64,000 nucleotides of DNA from Sclerurus mexicanus (lineage: Eukaryota > Chordata > Aves > Passeriformes > Furnariidae). The notes under the pieces are model-generated. The model did no database searches. It was not told the DNA's origin and worked only from the letters and a program-made list of their open reading frames with translations. The translations under genes were made by a program, and so were the position numbers. Location: positions 171,363-235,362 of the forward strand of contig VWZF01003333.1 of the NCBI GenBank assembly GCA_013396755.1, in the 5' to 3' direction. Numbering within the stretch: position 1 is the first letter of the stretch; every line of letters begins with the position of its first letter. Shown here in pieces: positions 47,001 through 58,360 of this stretch.

Positions 47001-48192
47001 TAAATTGTAGTGTACTGGGTAATGTCTATTGTTAAGGATAATTCACCTTGCTCCTTAGGCTAGCTATGCCAGATTAGTGATCAAACTATGCTATCCATTC
47101 TGAGAAGTCTGCAAAAATATATTTTCTGTTTCTTTTCTGTTCAGGTGGAATTCATTTCTATAAATAAAAAGACCATTAAATTCATACCTTTTTCAAAATC
47201 TTTTTATAAAACTTGAAGGGAATATTTGAAGATAAGTCTTCTAGGAGTCTCTTATGGTTACTTAATCTTATGATTAAAGATCTTTTTTTCAGAATCCTAC
47301 TAGGATTTGGTATACCTTGGGTTTAATGATTTTAAATTCATTGCAGTCTCCTACCTTAGGAGAGTCATTGCTTCAACTTGAAATTTAAGATTAATTGGAA
47401 CCAAATATGATTAATATGAAATAAACTAAAAGAAACAAGCAAACAATTAGGTCTTTTATTTTTTTTTTCCCTAGACAAGCTCTCTCAAAAAATTTAGGAG
47501 CTTTCTTATTGTTTGTTTGACCCAAGTATCCTAACCATCACATATTTTTATATTAAAAAATGAGCATTGGTTTGGCTCATGCATCTTGGTTTGGATCCCA
47601 ACAGATTGTTTTATGAACTCTCAGGACAGATGGAATGTTTAAAAAAACAATATTGAAAGCTAAAAACCAGGAAAGCAAGAGTGGGGATCAAGACATTTTA
47701 CAACACATACTTATTTGCCTTTTGCATTCTAATTGATAATTAATCATCTCTTATTTGAAGGAATAAAATCACTCAAGAGTGATTGAAATCCTGTTACATA
47801 TTCTGGATTTTAGTCAACAGTATTTTCATGATAGCCAAATAGAATCTGACTAGATTCAGGTGCAGAAAACTGACTTTCTGAAGAGTGTTGCTTTTCTTTC
47901 AGGAACACTGTTGCATCAGAAATCTAAAAGGAAAAATTAGAGTATTTAAGTTGCATAGGTGAAAAACCAAAAGTAAGAACTGATGCTCTTTAAAGGTAAT
48001 TTCATTGTAAGGTTCTTTTAAATGAAAAGGATTTTAGCTGCTTAATTTAATAATTGCAGCTTTGCTCTTTGTGGAAACACAAAATTTTGCAATAACTAAG
48101 CAAGTAAAATCAAATTTCATGATACCTTAAGGGACTTATTCCAAATGTATAACCTTAGCATCTTTTCAATTTATTTTTTTCTTTTTCTTTAG
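44015..48192. other. AT-rich DNA, no gene seen
   Basis: No named repeat or coding domain. The largest ORFs are 63-69 codons. Confidence 0.5.
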
Positions 48193-48346
48193 ATGTCAAA
48201 GCATATAAAGACTACAGCAAAATGATAGTTCACTGCTTCAGGCTGATGAGCAACTTTGTTTACATTCCCTTCAGGAAGCTCAGGACTATGCAGGCATCAC
48301 TGCAAGCACTGTGGATGTATGGACTGAATGTTCATGGGCTGCCCCT
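48193..48346 (+). other. Candidate 154-bp exon (unproven)
   Basis: A pyrimidine-rich acceptor (TTTTTTTCTTTTTCTTTAG, AG at 48191-48192) is followed by 154 bp and a donor-like CCCCT|GTAAGG at 48347. One frame, starting with two bases of a split codon, is open throughout and meets a stop inside the donor (the TAA of GTAAGG). Words include KAYKDYSKMIVHCF and LQALWMYGLNVHG. I do not recognise the peptide. GC content is higher than in the flanks. It could be a non-coding RNA exon or chance. Confidence 0.25.
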
Positions 48347-48447
48347 GTAAGGTTTTCCTACAGCTGAAGTGAATTCCTTCTGACTAAGTGTTAACTATGT
48401 GGGCTGTGACACTGTTCAGTAGGACTGTTTGTTGCAAGGTTAGTATG

Positions 48448-48482
48448 TGCATAGCACTTTGAGGGATCTCCAAGCTGCTTTA
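48448..48482 (+). repeat. Possible ancient SINE fragment (MIR-like)
   Basis: TGCATAGCACTTTGAGGGAT and the following CTCCAAGCTGCTTTA resemble the same block as at 30267-30310 ('tatagcgcctttcatccaaggatctcaaagcgcttta'). Only about 35 bases; low certainty. Confidence 0.27.
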
Positions 48483-48892
48483 GGGTCTACCACTGTATCA
48501 GTGAAACAGTAGCCAGGGTTCACCTCCTCTCTTCCCTGTAGTATTAATAATTTCTTCTTGATAAGAAGCTTGCTATAACTGGAATACTAATTAAAGTCCA
48601 CTGTTACGGTTTTTGCTAATGTCTACTTTGTACTTACATATTACGTATATAACTAACCATTTTAGGTTTACTTTTTAAGTTTTCTTAGAAATGCTGCCTA
48701 TAGTTTACTGACACATACATAGAGATAGAAACGGCTGGAAAGTAGCAACAAATCCATTCCTGCTGGCCTACTGTAATGGAATAATCAGAACAAACACCAA
48801 GGAATCAAATTATTTCACTGCTGAATAGACTTGACAGTCAAATTGCACAATCTTTGATTTTTTTTCTTCCTTAAAATAAAGACAATAAGGCT
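48483..48892. other. AT-rich DNA, no gene seen
   Basis: Nothing recognised. Confidence 0.5.
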
Positions 48893-48940
48893 CCATAATT
48901 ATCTGCTGTGATGATGCCATAATTATCTGTTGTGATGATG
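48893..48940 (+). repeat. Tandem duplication, 24-bp unit x2
   Basis: CCATAATTATCTGCTGTGAT plus GATG (48893-48916) is repeated at 48917-48940 with a single change (CTGC to CTGT). Confidence 0.9.
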
Positions 48941-49411
48941 CCATTTGAGATGGTTTTGGAATAACATTTGTAGAATATTTTGTACTTTCATCTTTATTGT
49001 TTACTCTGTGAGGAACTGACCTCTCAAATGAAAGAGGGGACACATGAAAAGTTTCCACATGTAAATTGAATTAAAACAGTTTTGTCATCTTAAAAAAAAG
49101 TGTCTAATATGCAAACTAAACTATTTAATTCATTAATCTTTTGAGTGGTCTGAAGTGAAAGCACAATATCAGCCTTAAATTACTGTTAAAGTACTGTTAA
49201 AAGAGATGATCTTTCTATTATGTGACTAGTGACTTTCTAATATGTAAACTTTTTCAAGCTTGATTCATAGTCTTGAGAAAATTTATTTTGTAACTATTTT
49301 AAACATCACTGCAACTTCTTTTTTATTTTTTTTAAGAGAAAACCAAGTTGATCCATCTTTAATGCCACAATTTTATTTCCTTTAAAATTATGAAAAAGTA
49401 AAATGAATTGT
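48941..49411. other. AT-rich DNA, no gene seen
   Basis: Nothing recognised. Confidence 0.5.
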
Positions 49412-49540
49412 GGAATCTTAAAATCAGGGAAATATTATGTTGAAAGGGACCTTAAAGACCATCTAGTTCCAACCCCTCTGCCATGGACGGGGACATCTTC
49501 CACTAAACCAGGTTATTCAAAGACCCATCCAGTCTGGCCT
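49412..49540 (-). mobile_element. CR1 LINE, very short 3' end, reverse strand
   Basis: Plus-strand words AAAGGGACCTTAAAGACCAT, CCAACCCCTCTGCCATGGAC and CTTCCACTAAACCAGG are the reverse complement of the CR1 3' UTR. The tail repeat (about 49412-49426) is decayed. The copy breaks off at 49540 against a (TTTA)n run, so only about 130 bp was inserted or survives. Confidence 0.93.
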
Positions 49541-49562
49541 ATTTATTTATTTATTTATTTTA
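49541..49562 (+). repeat. (TTTA)n microsatellite
   Basis: Five ATTT units directly at the 5'-truncated junction of the CR1 copy. Confidence 0.85.
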
Positions 49563-51195
49563 AATAACTGTATCATTTCAAGGAAACATGATCATTTCAA
49601 CTTGCTGTGAAGAAAAGAATGTTATCATAATAGGAAGTCATCACAGGTCAGCCTGATTCAAATCTACTCCCTCTGGATTGTCAATCCTGTTCCCAAAGAA
49701 GTCTAATTTAAGAGGCTGACCATTTGTTCTGTGTTCTTACATGTTGGAAAATACATATTCTGTGATTTTTCTGCATAACTACTCTGCCCGTACCAGTGAT
49801 AAAAAATAAATTTAGATCATATACATCCAAGTAGGTGTTAAAAAGAATGCTTATGAACCTGATAACTGTTAAAAAAGTGTACAGTTTTATTCAATAAGTC
49901 CCACAACTGACACATTTTGAAATTTTTATATACCCATAGCTACTGAATAATTTTTGTTATTCATATAAATATCCAAGCACATTTTCAAACCTCTTAATCA
50001 CCTGTTTTCTTTTATATTTCTTTTTACTTTTGCCATGGCATAATTCCACTCCTAGATTTTGCATTATGGGAGAAGATGTAGAAGCAACCATGATATGAAA
50101 AATGACATATGGCTAAATTAAAAAAAACAAAACTCTATGACTATATATTCACGTCTGAACTATTACTTCATCCTCCAGAGAATACTGGTGACTGAAGGTA
50201 ATGTTTTCATACTCAGCATTCTATGTTGCATTTTTTTTATTTCATGCATTTATTCTTTTCCTTTTTGACTCTTTTTTTTCTTGATAATTGATAATTCCTG
50301 TTATATCATTTTCCCAAGACCATGCAATAATGTAAACACAAACAGTAACATAAAAATCCACCAGTAATTGGAAAAACCTACCAAAAAAACAATCTGCAAC
50401 AAAGAATCTGGTTTGGGAAACAAACTTGAAATCAAGAACGCCTTTAAATTATTTTGTAGGCTGACTTACATAATTTAGACCTACAGCACAGCAGAAAAAT
50501 ACCAATAACGTGGGAAATCTGAGTTTTGGATCAGTTCACAGATTTTGGTATTTTCCATATCTTGGAGGTCAAAGTACTTACTTTTTTAGGAAGGTACAAA
50601 CTGATAGGATACCAAAGAAACTACATAAACTTCAATGAAGTTAAATTCTGTAAGAGTATCGCCCCTCGGATTGTCGCAAGATGTCATGCCAGTCCACTCC
50701 CACAGTCTCATTATCAGTGTTTTGATTCTAATTTCCCACAACATTTCTTTTCTTGTTCTCTATTCACCTTAGATACATCTCCCACTGTAAGAGTATAACT
50801 CATGCCTCTTTTTTTCACCCCTAATGTGGAAAAAAAAAAAAAAAAAAAGCAAATGACATAATCCTAGAGCAAAATTATAAAGGGTTTGCTCTTTTTTAAC
50901 TCTTCTGGAGAGTTTCTTTTACAGATTGTCCCATATCACGTTACTTAAAAATATCAGAGAAGAATAAAGATGCTCAACGGAAATGCAATTTCCATGGTAA
51001 AACTGTAAGGTTACAATGAAGCCAGTTTATTCACTGGAAATTTTTGTGTTTGCATCTTACACTCTTTTTGCTGCTTCCTTTACCCTTTGGTTTGTGTTAC
51101 ATTGTAGGTAGCTCAATGCATATACTCAAATTTCTTCCTTCCAGAAACTGTTTGGTACCTGTTCGCCCTTGTTGCTTATCCCCCCTTGATTTCAG
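49563..51195. other. AT-rich DNA, no gene seen
   Basis: A 19-base poly-A run at 50830-50848. A small CpG-bearing stretch at 50658-50685 (three CpGs) stands out from the CpG-poor background. A 90-codon ORF at 50526 has no recognisable domain. Confidence 0.5.
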
Positions 51196-51257
51196 TGATG
51201 TCATGAAACACCATCTGTTGCCAGGGCAACAATCAGCGGCGTGTGGCGCGATCTGCG
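51196..51257. promoter_or_regulatory. Palindromic X-box (RFX site) with CRE-like site and CpG cluster
   Basis: GTTGCCAGGGCAAC at 51217-51230 is a full palindromic X-box (GTTGCC, two bases, GGCAAC), the site bound by RFX-family factors. Fourteen bases to its left is TGATGTCA (51196-51203), one base off the palindromic CRE. To the right, five CpGs fall within 51237-51257, dense for this CpG-poor window. Read on the minus strand, CCTGGCAACAGATG resembles the X1 box of MHC class II type promoters, but no CCAAT box is seen at the expected place. It may be an enhancer or a promoter of a ciliary, testis or non-coding transcript. Binding is inferred only. Confidence 0.45.
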
Positions 51258-53340
51258 ATGATTACAGGTCTGCACTGCTCCACTGTTTTTTCCAGTCAGT
51301 TCACAGAGACATTTTTTGTTTTGCAGTATATTCCAAGTTGTGTTATTAACATGCTTAACCAATTTTGTGTCTATGTAAGTGCCTATCACTGTAGAAAATG
51401 CATTTCCCAAAGGGCTTCCCATACACCCTTTTGTTTATGTGCAGAAACACTACTTTAGTTGGCATTTATGCCTTTCAGAGGCATTACCTCATACGTGTTG
51501 AGAAGAGCACATGGAAGGGTTAATTTCTGATGTGCAATAGGACTTAACTCTTCTTCCTAGGCCTAGGGGCAAACAGGCTCAAGCAGAAAGAATGGGGCAA
51601 GTTGTGAGCAGTCATTAAATGAGGGGGGAATGCTGTACAGGGCGTTTTCCTTTAACAAACACTATCAAAAAAATCCTCCTCCTCCTTCTCTTTTGTATTC
51701 CTTTCCTTTTTATGAACAGAGATTGGGCTGTGATTTACAACCCACATCCATGTTCTGTAAAGGGAGAATTTCCTGACAACATGTCTGCCTGTGGAAGAAC
51801 TCTGTTTCAGCTTTTGGAGAGACAAAAGTGTGCTTCTCACATGGCATGTAGCAAACATTTCTTTTTAAGCTTATTTAGTTACAGTTTGCACCTGGAGAGA
51901 AGGTGGACAGAAGAGATCATTCTGCTTAATTTTGGGTCATCAATGTTTCATACTAAGATATAGCTGTGAGCTTCTCATGCAAAATTTATTAATGTGAATA
52001 ATCTCAGCTAGCATTTATCTGTACTTTTGCATTGGACTAGTAAATTCTTATGTTACATTTTTCCCAAATGCTTCCCAAACACAGTAAAAATAAAAAAAAA
52101 GATTTCTGCTTGGCAAGTGCTTACCTCTATCTCCCTCTCTAAACTTTATGATTACATTACAGTGTGCAATATCTTTAGAAAAGTTAGGGGAAAAAATAAT
52201 GCAAGTTTTCTATCCATTTTTTTATCCTCCATTAAGTGCATAACTGAATTTCCCTTTCCATCCCCAAATCACAAAAATTCCTCATGAAAAGTATGGAACA
52301 AAAGTGGTGAGAAATAAGACAAGTAAAAGGAAGAGTTCTGCTACACAGTACAGGTGTGCATAGTCCTGTGCCTGGGAAACACTGTCATGTGATGGAAAGG
52401 ATCTGTGCCTGACTTTGCATAAAACCTTCCTGTTTTCAGATTCAAGGGACTCTCAAACTATGTTTAGTTTAACAAATCATGGTGCAAGAGTGGATGGATA
52501 TAGCAAAAAAGTTGGGGTGCTCCTGGAGCACGTTCCAATTTTTGGCAAGCAAAAAAAACCAAAAAGTGAGAGTTTGCTCATTTGACACCAAAGGAGAGCA
52601 ACAGGGACAACAAGATTCACTTCAGAAATATTTTTCTCATCTGAATTGCAGCTCAATCCTGAACTGAAAGCTGCCCAGGCATGTTACAGCACTTGTGGGT
52701 ACCTTTCTTAAAGGGAAAGGCAGTTTGTTGATGGTTTTAGTCAAAAAAAAAAAAAAATTAAAAAAATGTACTCACATTCTTTGGATAACATTTGAACAAC
52801 CCTGAACTGTGCTTCATCATAACTTTTGCTTCCCTATTTAGATTATAGGCTGCCTAGTAGACTTCAAATATTTCAGGGATTTGCTTTGTTCCCAAAAAGA
52901 AACTTTAAATATATTTGAAAAATATAGTGAAATAATATATTTAATGCTGTATAAACATTCTTAACATAGTGTCTTAAATACTAATTGCACAAAATACTTT
53001 GCATTCATTTCTTTGCTCTCAATATCAAAGCCTTGGGGAAAGAAACCTGTTTTTTTCTTAAAAAAAAAAGCAAGTCAGTGAAACAATTCCTTTCTATGTC
53101 CTTTCCATTTCTAAAAAATCTACAAGAAGACGACATAAATATGTGATGAAATCTGTCAATTAATTTGAACTAGATTGCATTACTGTTTTAAAAATCAGTG
53201 GCAAAAGGAAGGGTATTTTTGCCCCTTTGCTGCAACCAAAGATAATTTTTGGTAAGAAAGTAGCATTCTTTATATTTCTGAGAATACAAGTTACATTGAG
53301 ATTGATGTACATTTTAAATTATGTAGTGGAGAGGGGTTTT
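51258..53340. other. AT-rich DNA with one signal-anchor-like ORF, unproven
   Basis: The forward ORF at 51619-51963 (114 codons) begins with a short basic stretch and a hydrophobic run (KKILLLLLFCIPFLF), then a more polar part with six cysteines. This would suit a secreted or type II membrane protein, but the hydrophobic run comes from a pyrimidine-rich tract (CTCCTCCTCCTTCTC) and I see no homology or promoter. It is treated as chance. Poly-A at 52744-52757. Confidence 0.35.
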
Positions 53341-53393
<53 letters not shown>

Positions 53394-53398
53394 TATAT
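53341..53398 (+). repeat. (AT)n microsatellite
   Basis: An uninterrupted AT run of about 41 bases (53349-53389) with short imperfect extensions. Likely length-variable and cruciform-prone. Confidence 0.95.
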
Positions 53399-54799
53399 CT
53401 ATGCATGTATAATTCCTGAATTAACCATTGACTTTCATTTTCTTCTCCTGTCTTTTGTTCCTTGACAGTATGGAGATGAACTACCATAAAAATTAGAAGT
53501 TTACAAATAATTTTGTAATGTCCAAAGGGCATTAATTTTCAAAGCACAGGTTTTATTCTTCTTTGATAAGGAAGATGGATTGAGTTGTTTGTTTTCACTA
53601 ATCCCTTAAGCTCTTAGGCATGGACAACTGTCTGCTCCTGGACTGCAGGTAAAGGCTGCTCTCTGTGATTCATTTCCTTCCATCTTCTCTGCCTGTTGCT
53701 TTTTTAAGGCTAGAAATTATGAAGGAAGACTGAAGAAGATTCTTACATATCCTATAGTGAACTGTCCTCTTTATTCTGAAATTCTGTTCTTCCTGAGTCT
53801 CAACAGTGTATCATGTGCTTGCATACAGAAAGAACAGCAGTATTTGTGGATGAGTGCTAGTCATGAGTTTGTTTGGGATTTTGACATAAAATTGTAACTA
53901 GTCACGTATCTAAGAATGTTGATGCCATAATATTACAATTAATTATAGAATAGAATGACATCATAGAACCATAATTGATTATTCCCCTGTCTGAATGTTT
54001 GGCACTTAATCAAAGAAATGAGACAGTACCAAAATCCAGATACTGATGTAAATTAACCTCGTTCTTTCCTCTGAATACACATTTTTGAGTTGTGCTTCTC
54101 CTTGTCATTTCCAACACATGTCCTGTGAATGCAGAGGATTTAGTCAGTCAGTCAATCAGTTAGCTAGCTAGTTAAACCTTTGCAGGCCTCGCTATCTGAT
54201 AAACATTTGCAGCCCATGGTCTGCCAGTCAGCACAATTTAACTATCAAAGGAGTGGATTATTAATAAAAGAATACGCTATATGGAGCATCAGTACCTGAA
54301 AGGTTTCAATTTCTCTTGTTATTTACCATATCCCTTGTATCTGACACAGTTTTGTAGAAGAAAGGGTTGTGTAACCTAGAGGTATGTAAGCTCTGTGATT
54401 GGCCGATGCCAGTGGAGATGGCATGGGCAGAGTCTGGATCTGCTACCCTGTGCTCTTTCCCATGGCTACAGGAATAAACTGCTTCCATCCTGTGTGCATC
54501 TCAGTTGCAATTTCAGTTATTTCTGAAACAAACTCTTACCACTAAGGAACCAAAAGTATCTGTTCAAAATATTAATTGTCTGAATGTATGCAGATAGTAA
54601 GTCGAACAAGCAGGAAGGTGTAACTTCCAAACACTAGGTAATGTCTCTACTCCAGCCACTGATGTGAGAATGGGGTAATATTGCACTAAGGATATAGAAA
54701 CTTGGAAGAAAAGCCCCCCTTGCTTTCCAGATGGTTCATGGAGATTAGAGGGGCTTGGGTGGATTTGGGCTTAATTCCTGATTAGAACCAATTAATCAC
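53399..54799. other. AT-rich DNA, no gene seen
   Basis: Contains a degenerate 4-bp repeat at 54143-54174 (AGTC, then AGCT units). Nothing else recognised. Confidence 0.5.
54143..54174 (+). repeat. Degenerate tetranucleotide repeat
   Basis: AGTCAGTCAGTCAATCAG followed by TTAGCTAGCTAG: an AGTC run passing into an AGCT run. Confidence 0.75.
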
Positions 54800-55019
54800 T
54801 GTAAGTCTGGTCATTCACATTCAATAATAACTTTCACAAGCAGATACATAGGGCAGGTTTGACTGACCCTATAGGTCTGCTCATTTTCAATAGTAACTTT
54901 CACAATCCCAGATTCACAAATAGCGTGTTTTACCAATCCGACACTATAGATTTGGCCAAGTTCAATAAGAATTTTCACAACACAGATTCGCTAATAGTGC
55001 AGTTTACTGACATAACAGG
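54800..55019. repeat. Three-copy tandem repeat, 70-75-bp unit
   Basis: Three diverged units start near 54800, 54870 and 54945. Each has a TATAGGTCTGC-like start, then TTCAATAGTAACTTTCACA (54820-54838, 54886-54904, 54961-54979), then AGATTCACAAATAG-like and GTTTACTGAC-like parts. On the minus strand the last part reads GTCAGTAAAC, which recalls a decayed GTCAATAAA poly(A) signal. This raises the possibility that the array is a multiplied R/U5 region of a reverse-strand LTR, like the LTR-like unit to its right. Confidence 0.75.
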
Positions 55020-55115
55020 ACAAAAGATTCAGAAGTGCTGGTGATAAATGCACTATCTAGAGAATGTTAATATGTGCCACTAAAGAAGGTATGGTAACAC
55101 AGATATATTAGCACC

Positions 55116-55156
<41 letters not shown>
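55116..55156 (+). repeat. (AT)n microsatellite with short CA end
   Basis: AT run at 55122-55148 followed by ACACACAT, between the tandem array and the LTR-like unit. Confidence 0.9.
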
Positions 55157-55221
55157 ACACAGGTTTGTAGGGAGGAGGGAAGACATGGCTCACTCTACGA
55201 AGGTTCAAGGCAGAATGGCAC

Positions 55222-55227
55222 TTTATT
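55222..55227 (-). terminator. LTR poly(A) signal AATAAA (minus strand)
   Basis: CGAATAAAGTGCC on the minus strand, 25 bases after the TATA box, matching the close promoter-poly(A) spacing of short-R retroviral LTRs. Confidence 0.5.
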
Positions 55228-55251
55228 CGGGTGGGGGGGGGTCGTTGAGCA

Positions 55252-55260
55252 CCTATATAG
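55252..55260 (-). promoter_or_regulatory. TATA box of reverse LTR-like unit
   Basis: CTATATAGG on the minus strand, upstream of the AATAAA signal. Confidence 0.5.
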
Positions 55261-55565
55261 GGTCTGAGGTATAAGATTCTGGAACAGGGGCTGAACCAAG
55301 GTGGAGCATGCAAATCCACTACCAAATATAGGAAATAGGGGTGTAACATATATGGGACATAAGGGCGGGGGACAACCATATAAGGCATATCTGTAGTGCG
55401 GCAGAAACCAACCAATCAGGATACAGAACTGTTATGAGGGGTAAAATCCTTAACTACAAACCATTTTCTATTATTAAACAATAAAACACATTCTTTAACA
55501 TTAACTGGGAGTCCATGTAACTACAAGTCCACGACCCATAGCGTGTTCCGTCTGTGTCTCTCACA

Positions 55566-57639
55566 GAAACTGCATTGTCACTGTCAAGCTATTTCTTTCC
55601 ACTCATGGTGTGTCTGTACCCCGACATATGCATATGTGTAAAGATAAATATTCTCTGTTCTGCTGCAATGCAGGTGGAGACACAAAGCCCACCTGAAGGA
55701 AGGAGGAAAAGGGGCACAGTCTGTCAACCAATTGCAAGTAAACAGAGGAGTTTCCTTTTTTCCTCCAACCTCCCCTTTCTGTTATACTATAACTTTTATC
55801 CTTTCCCAAAGGGATGGAACAATTGCATGTTACAGGTGGCACGTTGGTGACTGTGGTCACCATGTCAGACATGTAAGGCATGCTCTCTTTTCATTTGCAT
55901 TCTTAGGGGTGTGAAAGTTTAGATGTGAATGGGTCCTAATGAGAGTCTCAGTTACTTTTGGTCAGAATTTATAGTCAATGCAAAAGGTAAAATAAATAAA
56001 TAAACACTTTGTTACACCTCCACCTGTTTTGGAGGCAGTAAAGGCTGTCTGACCTTTCCCAGAGGGTTTTTGCACTCATCCTTATCTCCTTAATAGATCA
56101 GATTCACAAACAAGGCTTGTTATGCATGATAAAGAGGGACTGAAACTAATGGCTTCTGTGTGCCTCTGAAACAACATTTGGCCATGAGGCCTCTGCTTCA
56201 CTTCAAACATTCAGTTGTTAGGACTTGCCTGAGTCAGGATAGGATAAGGAGGAAGATAATATGAGCCCAGCTTATATTTCAGGCAACCAGCCTAATCAAT
56301 TCTCTGATTTAAGGTTCCGATTTAAGGCTCGGACTGCAGCAAGTCTGACAACTTACCACAGGTAAAGAAATACCTGATGCTGATTGTGCACCTGTACTGA
56401 TGAAAGTGTGTACAAGAGAGTGAAGAGCACATCAGTGCTCTTTTTCTTCATTCTGTTAATGTAATTTCAACCAAATAATTCTGCACTGGGAAAAGAGGAC
56501 CTAAGAAATTTTCCATGTCTGTTGCGGCTGCAATTAGCTGAAGTTCTAAGTGAGGAGCAAATTTATGTAACCAATTAACATAATTAATACACAAACAATA
56601 CTAAATATTTTGCATTTTAACAGGCATTTTGTCAAATAGAATAAATGAACCAGTACATATCTGTTGCTAAAATCGCAGCTGTTTCAGTAATAATTGTGAC
56701 AAGACAGTTTTGCTCTTTGTACTCTGGTTAACGAAGGGTACTGCTCTTTCTCGGCACTGAGCATTTTATTATGCAAATATTGCAGTGTTCCTACTCCCTG
56801 ATTAATTCCACTTAAAACTTGCTGAAAGTCTGCTATATCATAGCATCATCAAAGTTTCAAAGCATTATTAATATATCAGTTACTTGCTTTTGGGAGGGGG
56901 AGATATTATGCTGAAGGTTTAAAAGTTTTTTCTTTCCATGTCAGAGCTAGCTTAATTCACAGGAGAGAAAGACTTGAAATGTACTCTCTCCTCTTATAAT
57001 GATGCTTTATCTCTTTCAAATGAGGAAAATGTTTAATGCAATATCTGTCTGCATGAAACATATTATTATATGGCACATTTGGGATTTCCTCAGAGACCTG
57101 TACACAAAACTGGGTGCCTCAGGTGATGTTAACTTTTTTGACTAAAGTATTGAAATGTTCTCCTGAAGAACAAAGGGTACCATTTCAGTATATTTATATA
57201 TTTCACTGGGGTTTTTAATATTTAATTTGTCAAGTTCTACTTTGTAGCCAAATATTTTTACACTGATGTTTTGGTTTTTTTTTTGTTTTGTTTTTTTTCT
57301 TCTTTCTAGCTTTTTTATTCTGTTTACAAACCTGTCTGTCTTTTTCTCATATAACTCAAGTAACTGATAGTGGTAAATAAATGTTTAAATTGCAAAATAC
57401 TAGTGAAATAACTTCTAATCTTGGCTAAAATGACAGAGGTAAAATAAATAAAAATAGTTTCACACTTCTACTTTCAGATATTTTACCTTTTTTTTTCCCT
57501 AGAACTTCATCAAGGTACTATTCCACAGGTACGGACATAGTATATCCTGAAGAGACAAGGCAGACATATCTCATGCAATATGGCATTTATGATGGATCAT
57601 AAACAAATTAGATTGCAATTAGTAGGATCTTCTGTCTGT
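55566..57639. other. Mixed DNA, possibly ERV-derived at its left, no gene seen
   Basis: At 55750-55785 the minus strand has a purine tract (AGAAAGGGGAGGTTGGAGG) that could be a retroviral polypurine tract for the LTR-like unit to the left, though it is not directly next to a clear LTR end. A direct repeat GATTTAAGG occurs at about 56306 and 56320. The remainder is AT-rich and featureless. Confidence 0.4.
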
Positions 57640-58083
57640 ACTTACTGTGAGAAGATAGTTGGGGTTAAAAATCAGAGGAGACTAGGAATTATAGGGTAAA
57701 ATGCAGCTGCTATTCCCTGGATGGAATGCAGTCAACATGCTCCACAAAGCTTCCCTTATACAATGATAAGCACCTGCTAAGAGGCAACGGAGGATGGAGT
57801 GGAGTGGAGACACCATGGTCTTCCTCCACAGAAATCTCTGCAGGGGTGGAGAATACAGTGGTACTTTGTAATTCATAAGATTTCACAGCACCCTCTGTCA
57901 ACCACGGGAGATAGACGAAGATGTTCTGCAGCTGAGCCAACAACTATGCCGAAATCCCTCTCCTCAGATGCTGAGATACGACCACCCCCATTAGACATGG
58001 GAAGTGAGAGAATTCTACATCAATGAGAGATACAAGTCGTTATGACTAAAGTCACTCAAGCTGCACCTAACCTGAAGAGATAG

Positions 58084-58090
58084 TATAAAA
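58084..58090 (+). promoter_or_regulatory. TATA box of LTR-like unit
   Basis: TATAAAA in the context GATAGTATAAAAGTAAG. Confidence 0.45.
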
Positions 58091-58354
58091 GTAAGTAAGG
58101 AATAGAGGGAAAATTGAGGTAGACTCCAACTGCTGAGGTAGACTAGAAACTGCTGGGATCATTTGACAGGCTGAACCTGTCTTCCCTGCCTACAGAGATA
58201 CCTATTAGAGTAAGAATAATACCATATGTACATTAAATACTCCTATATGATTACTTCTTCCTTTGTAGTATAGTAGATTGCTTTAAACTTGTTTTGCAGT
58301 CAGGTACTGTCATCGACAACCGTTGAACCTTATTAACCTGTCACAATTTGTATT

Positions 58355-58360
58355 AATAAA
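58355..58360 (+). terminator. Poly(A) signal AATAAA of LTR-like unit
   Basis: AATAAA in the context TATTAATAAAGAGTG, followed by a GT/T-rich stretch. Confidence 0.5.

Larger units (their letters stand above)
55166..55565 (-). mobile_element. LTR-like unit, reverse strand, right end uncertain
   Basis: On the minus strand there is a CCAAT-type motif (ATTGGTTGG, 55408-55416), a TATA box (CTATATAGG, 55252-55260), then 25 bases later AATAAA (55222-55227) and a tail to CCTCCTCCCTACA ending at 55166. This is the order of U3, R and U5 in a compact retroviral LTR with a short R. The far end is set at TGTGAGAGACACAG (55565) only because it begins with TG; no target duplication was found, so the end may lie further right (up to about 55830). 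A 111-codon minus-strand ORF (55080-55415) crosses it and is not a gene. Confidence 0.6.

Noticed and set aside
55080..55415. 111-codon minus-strand ORF
   Set aside because: Spans an AT microsatellite and an LTR-like unit; not a gene.
55750..55785. Polypurine tract (minus strand) as proof of an adjacent 3' LTR
   Set aside because: It is not directly followed by a TG-starting LTR end, so it cannot fix the boundary.
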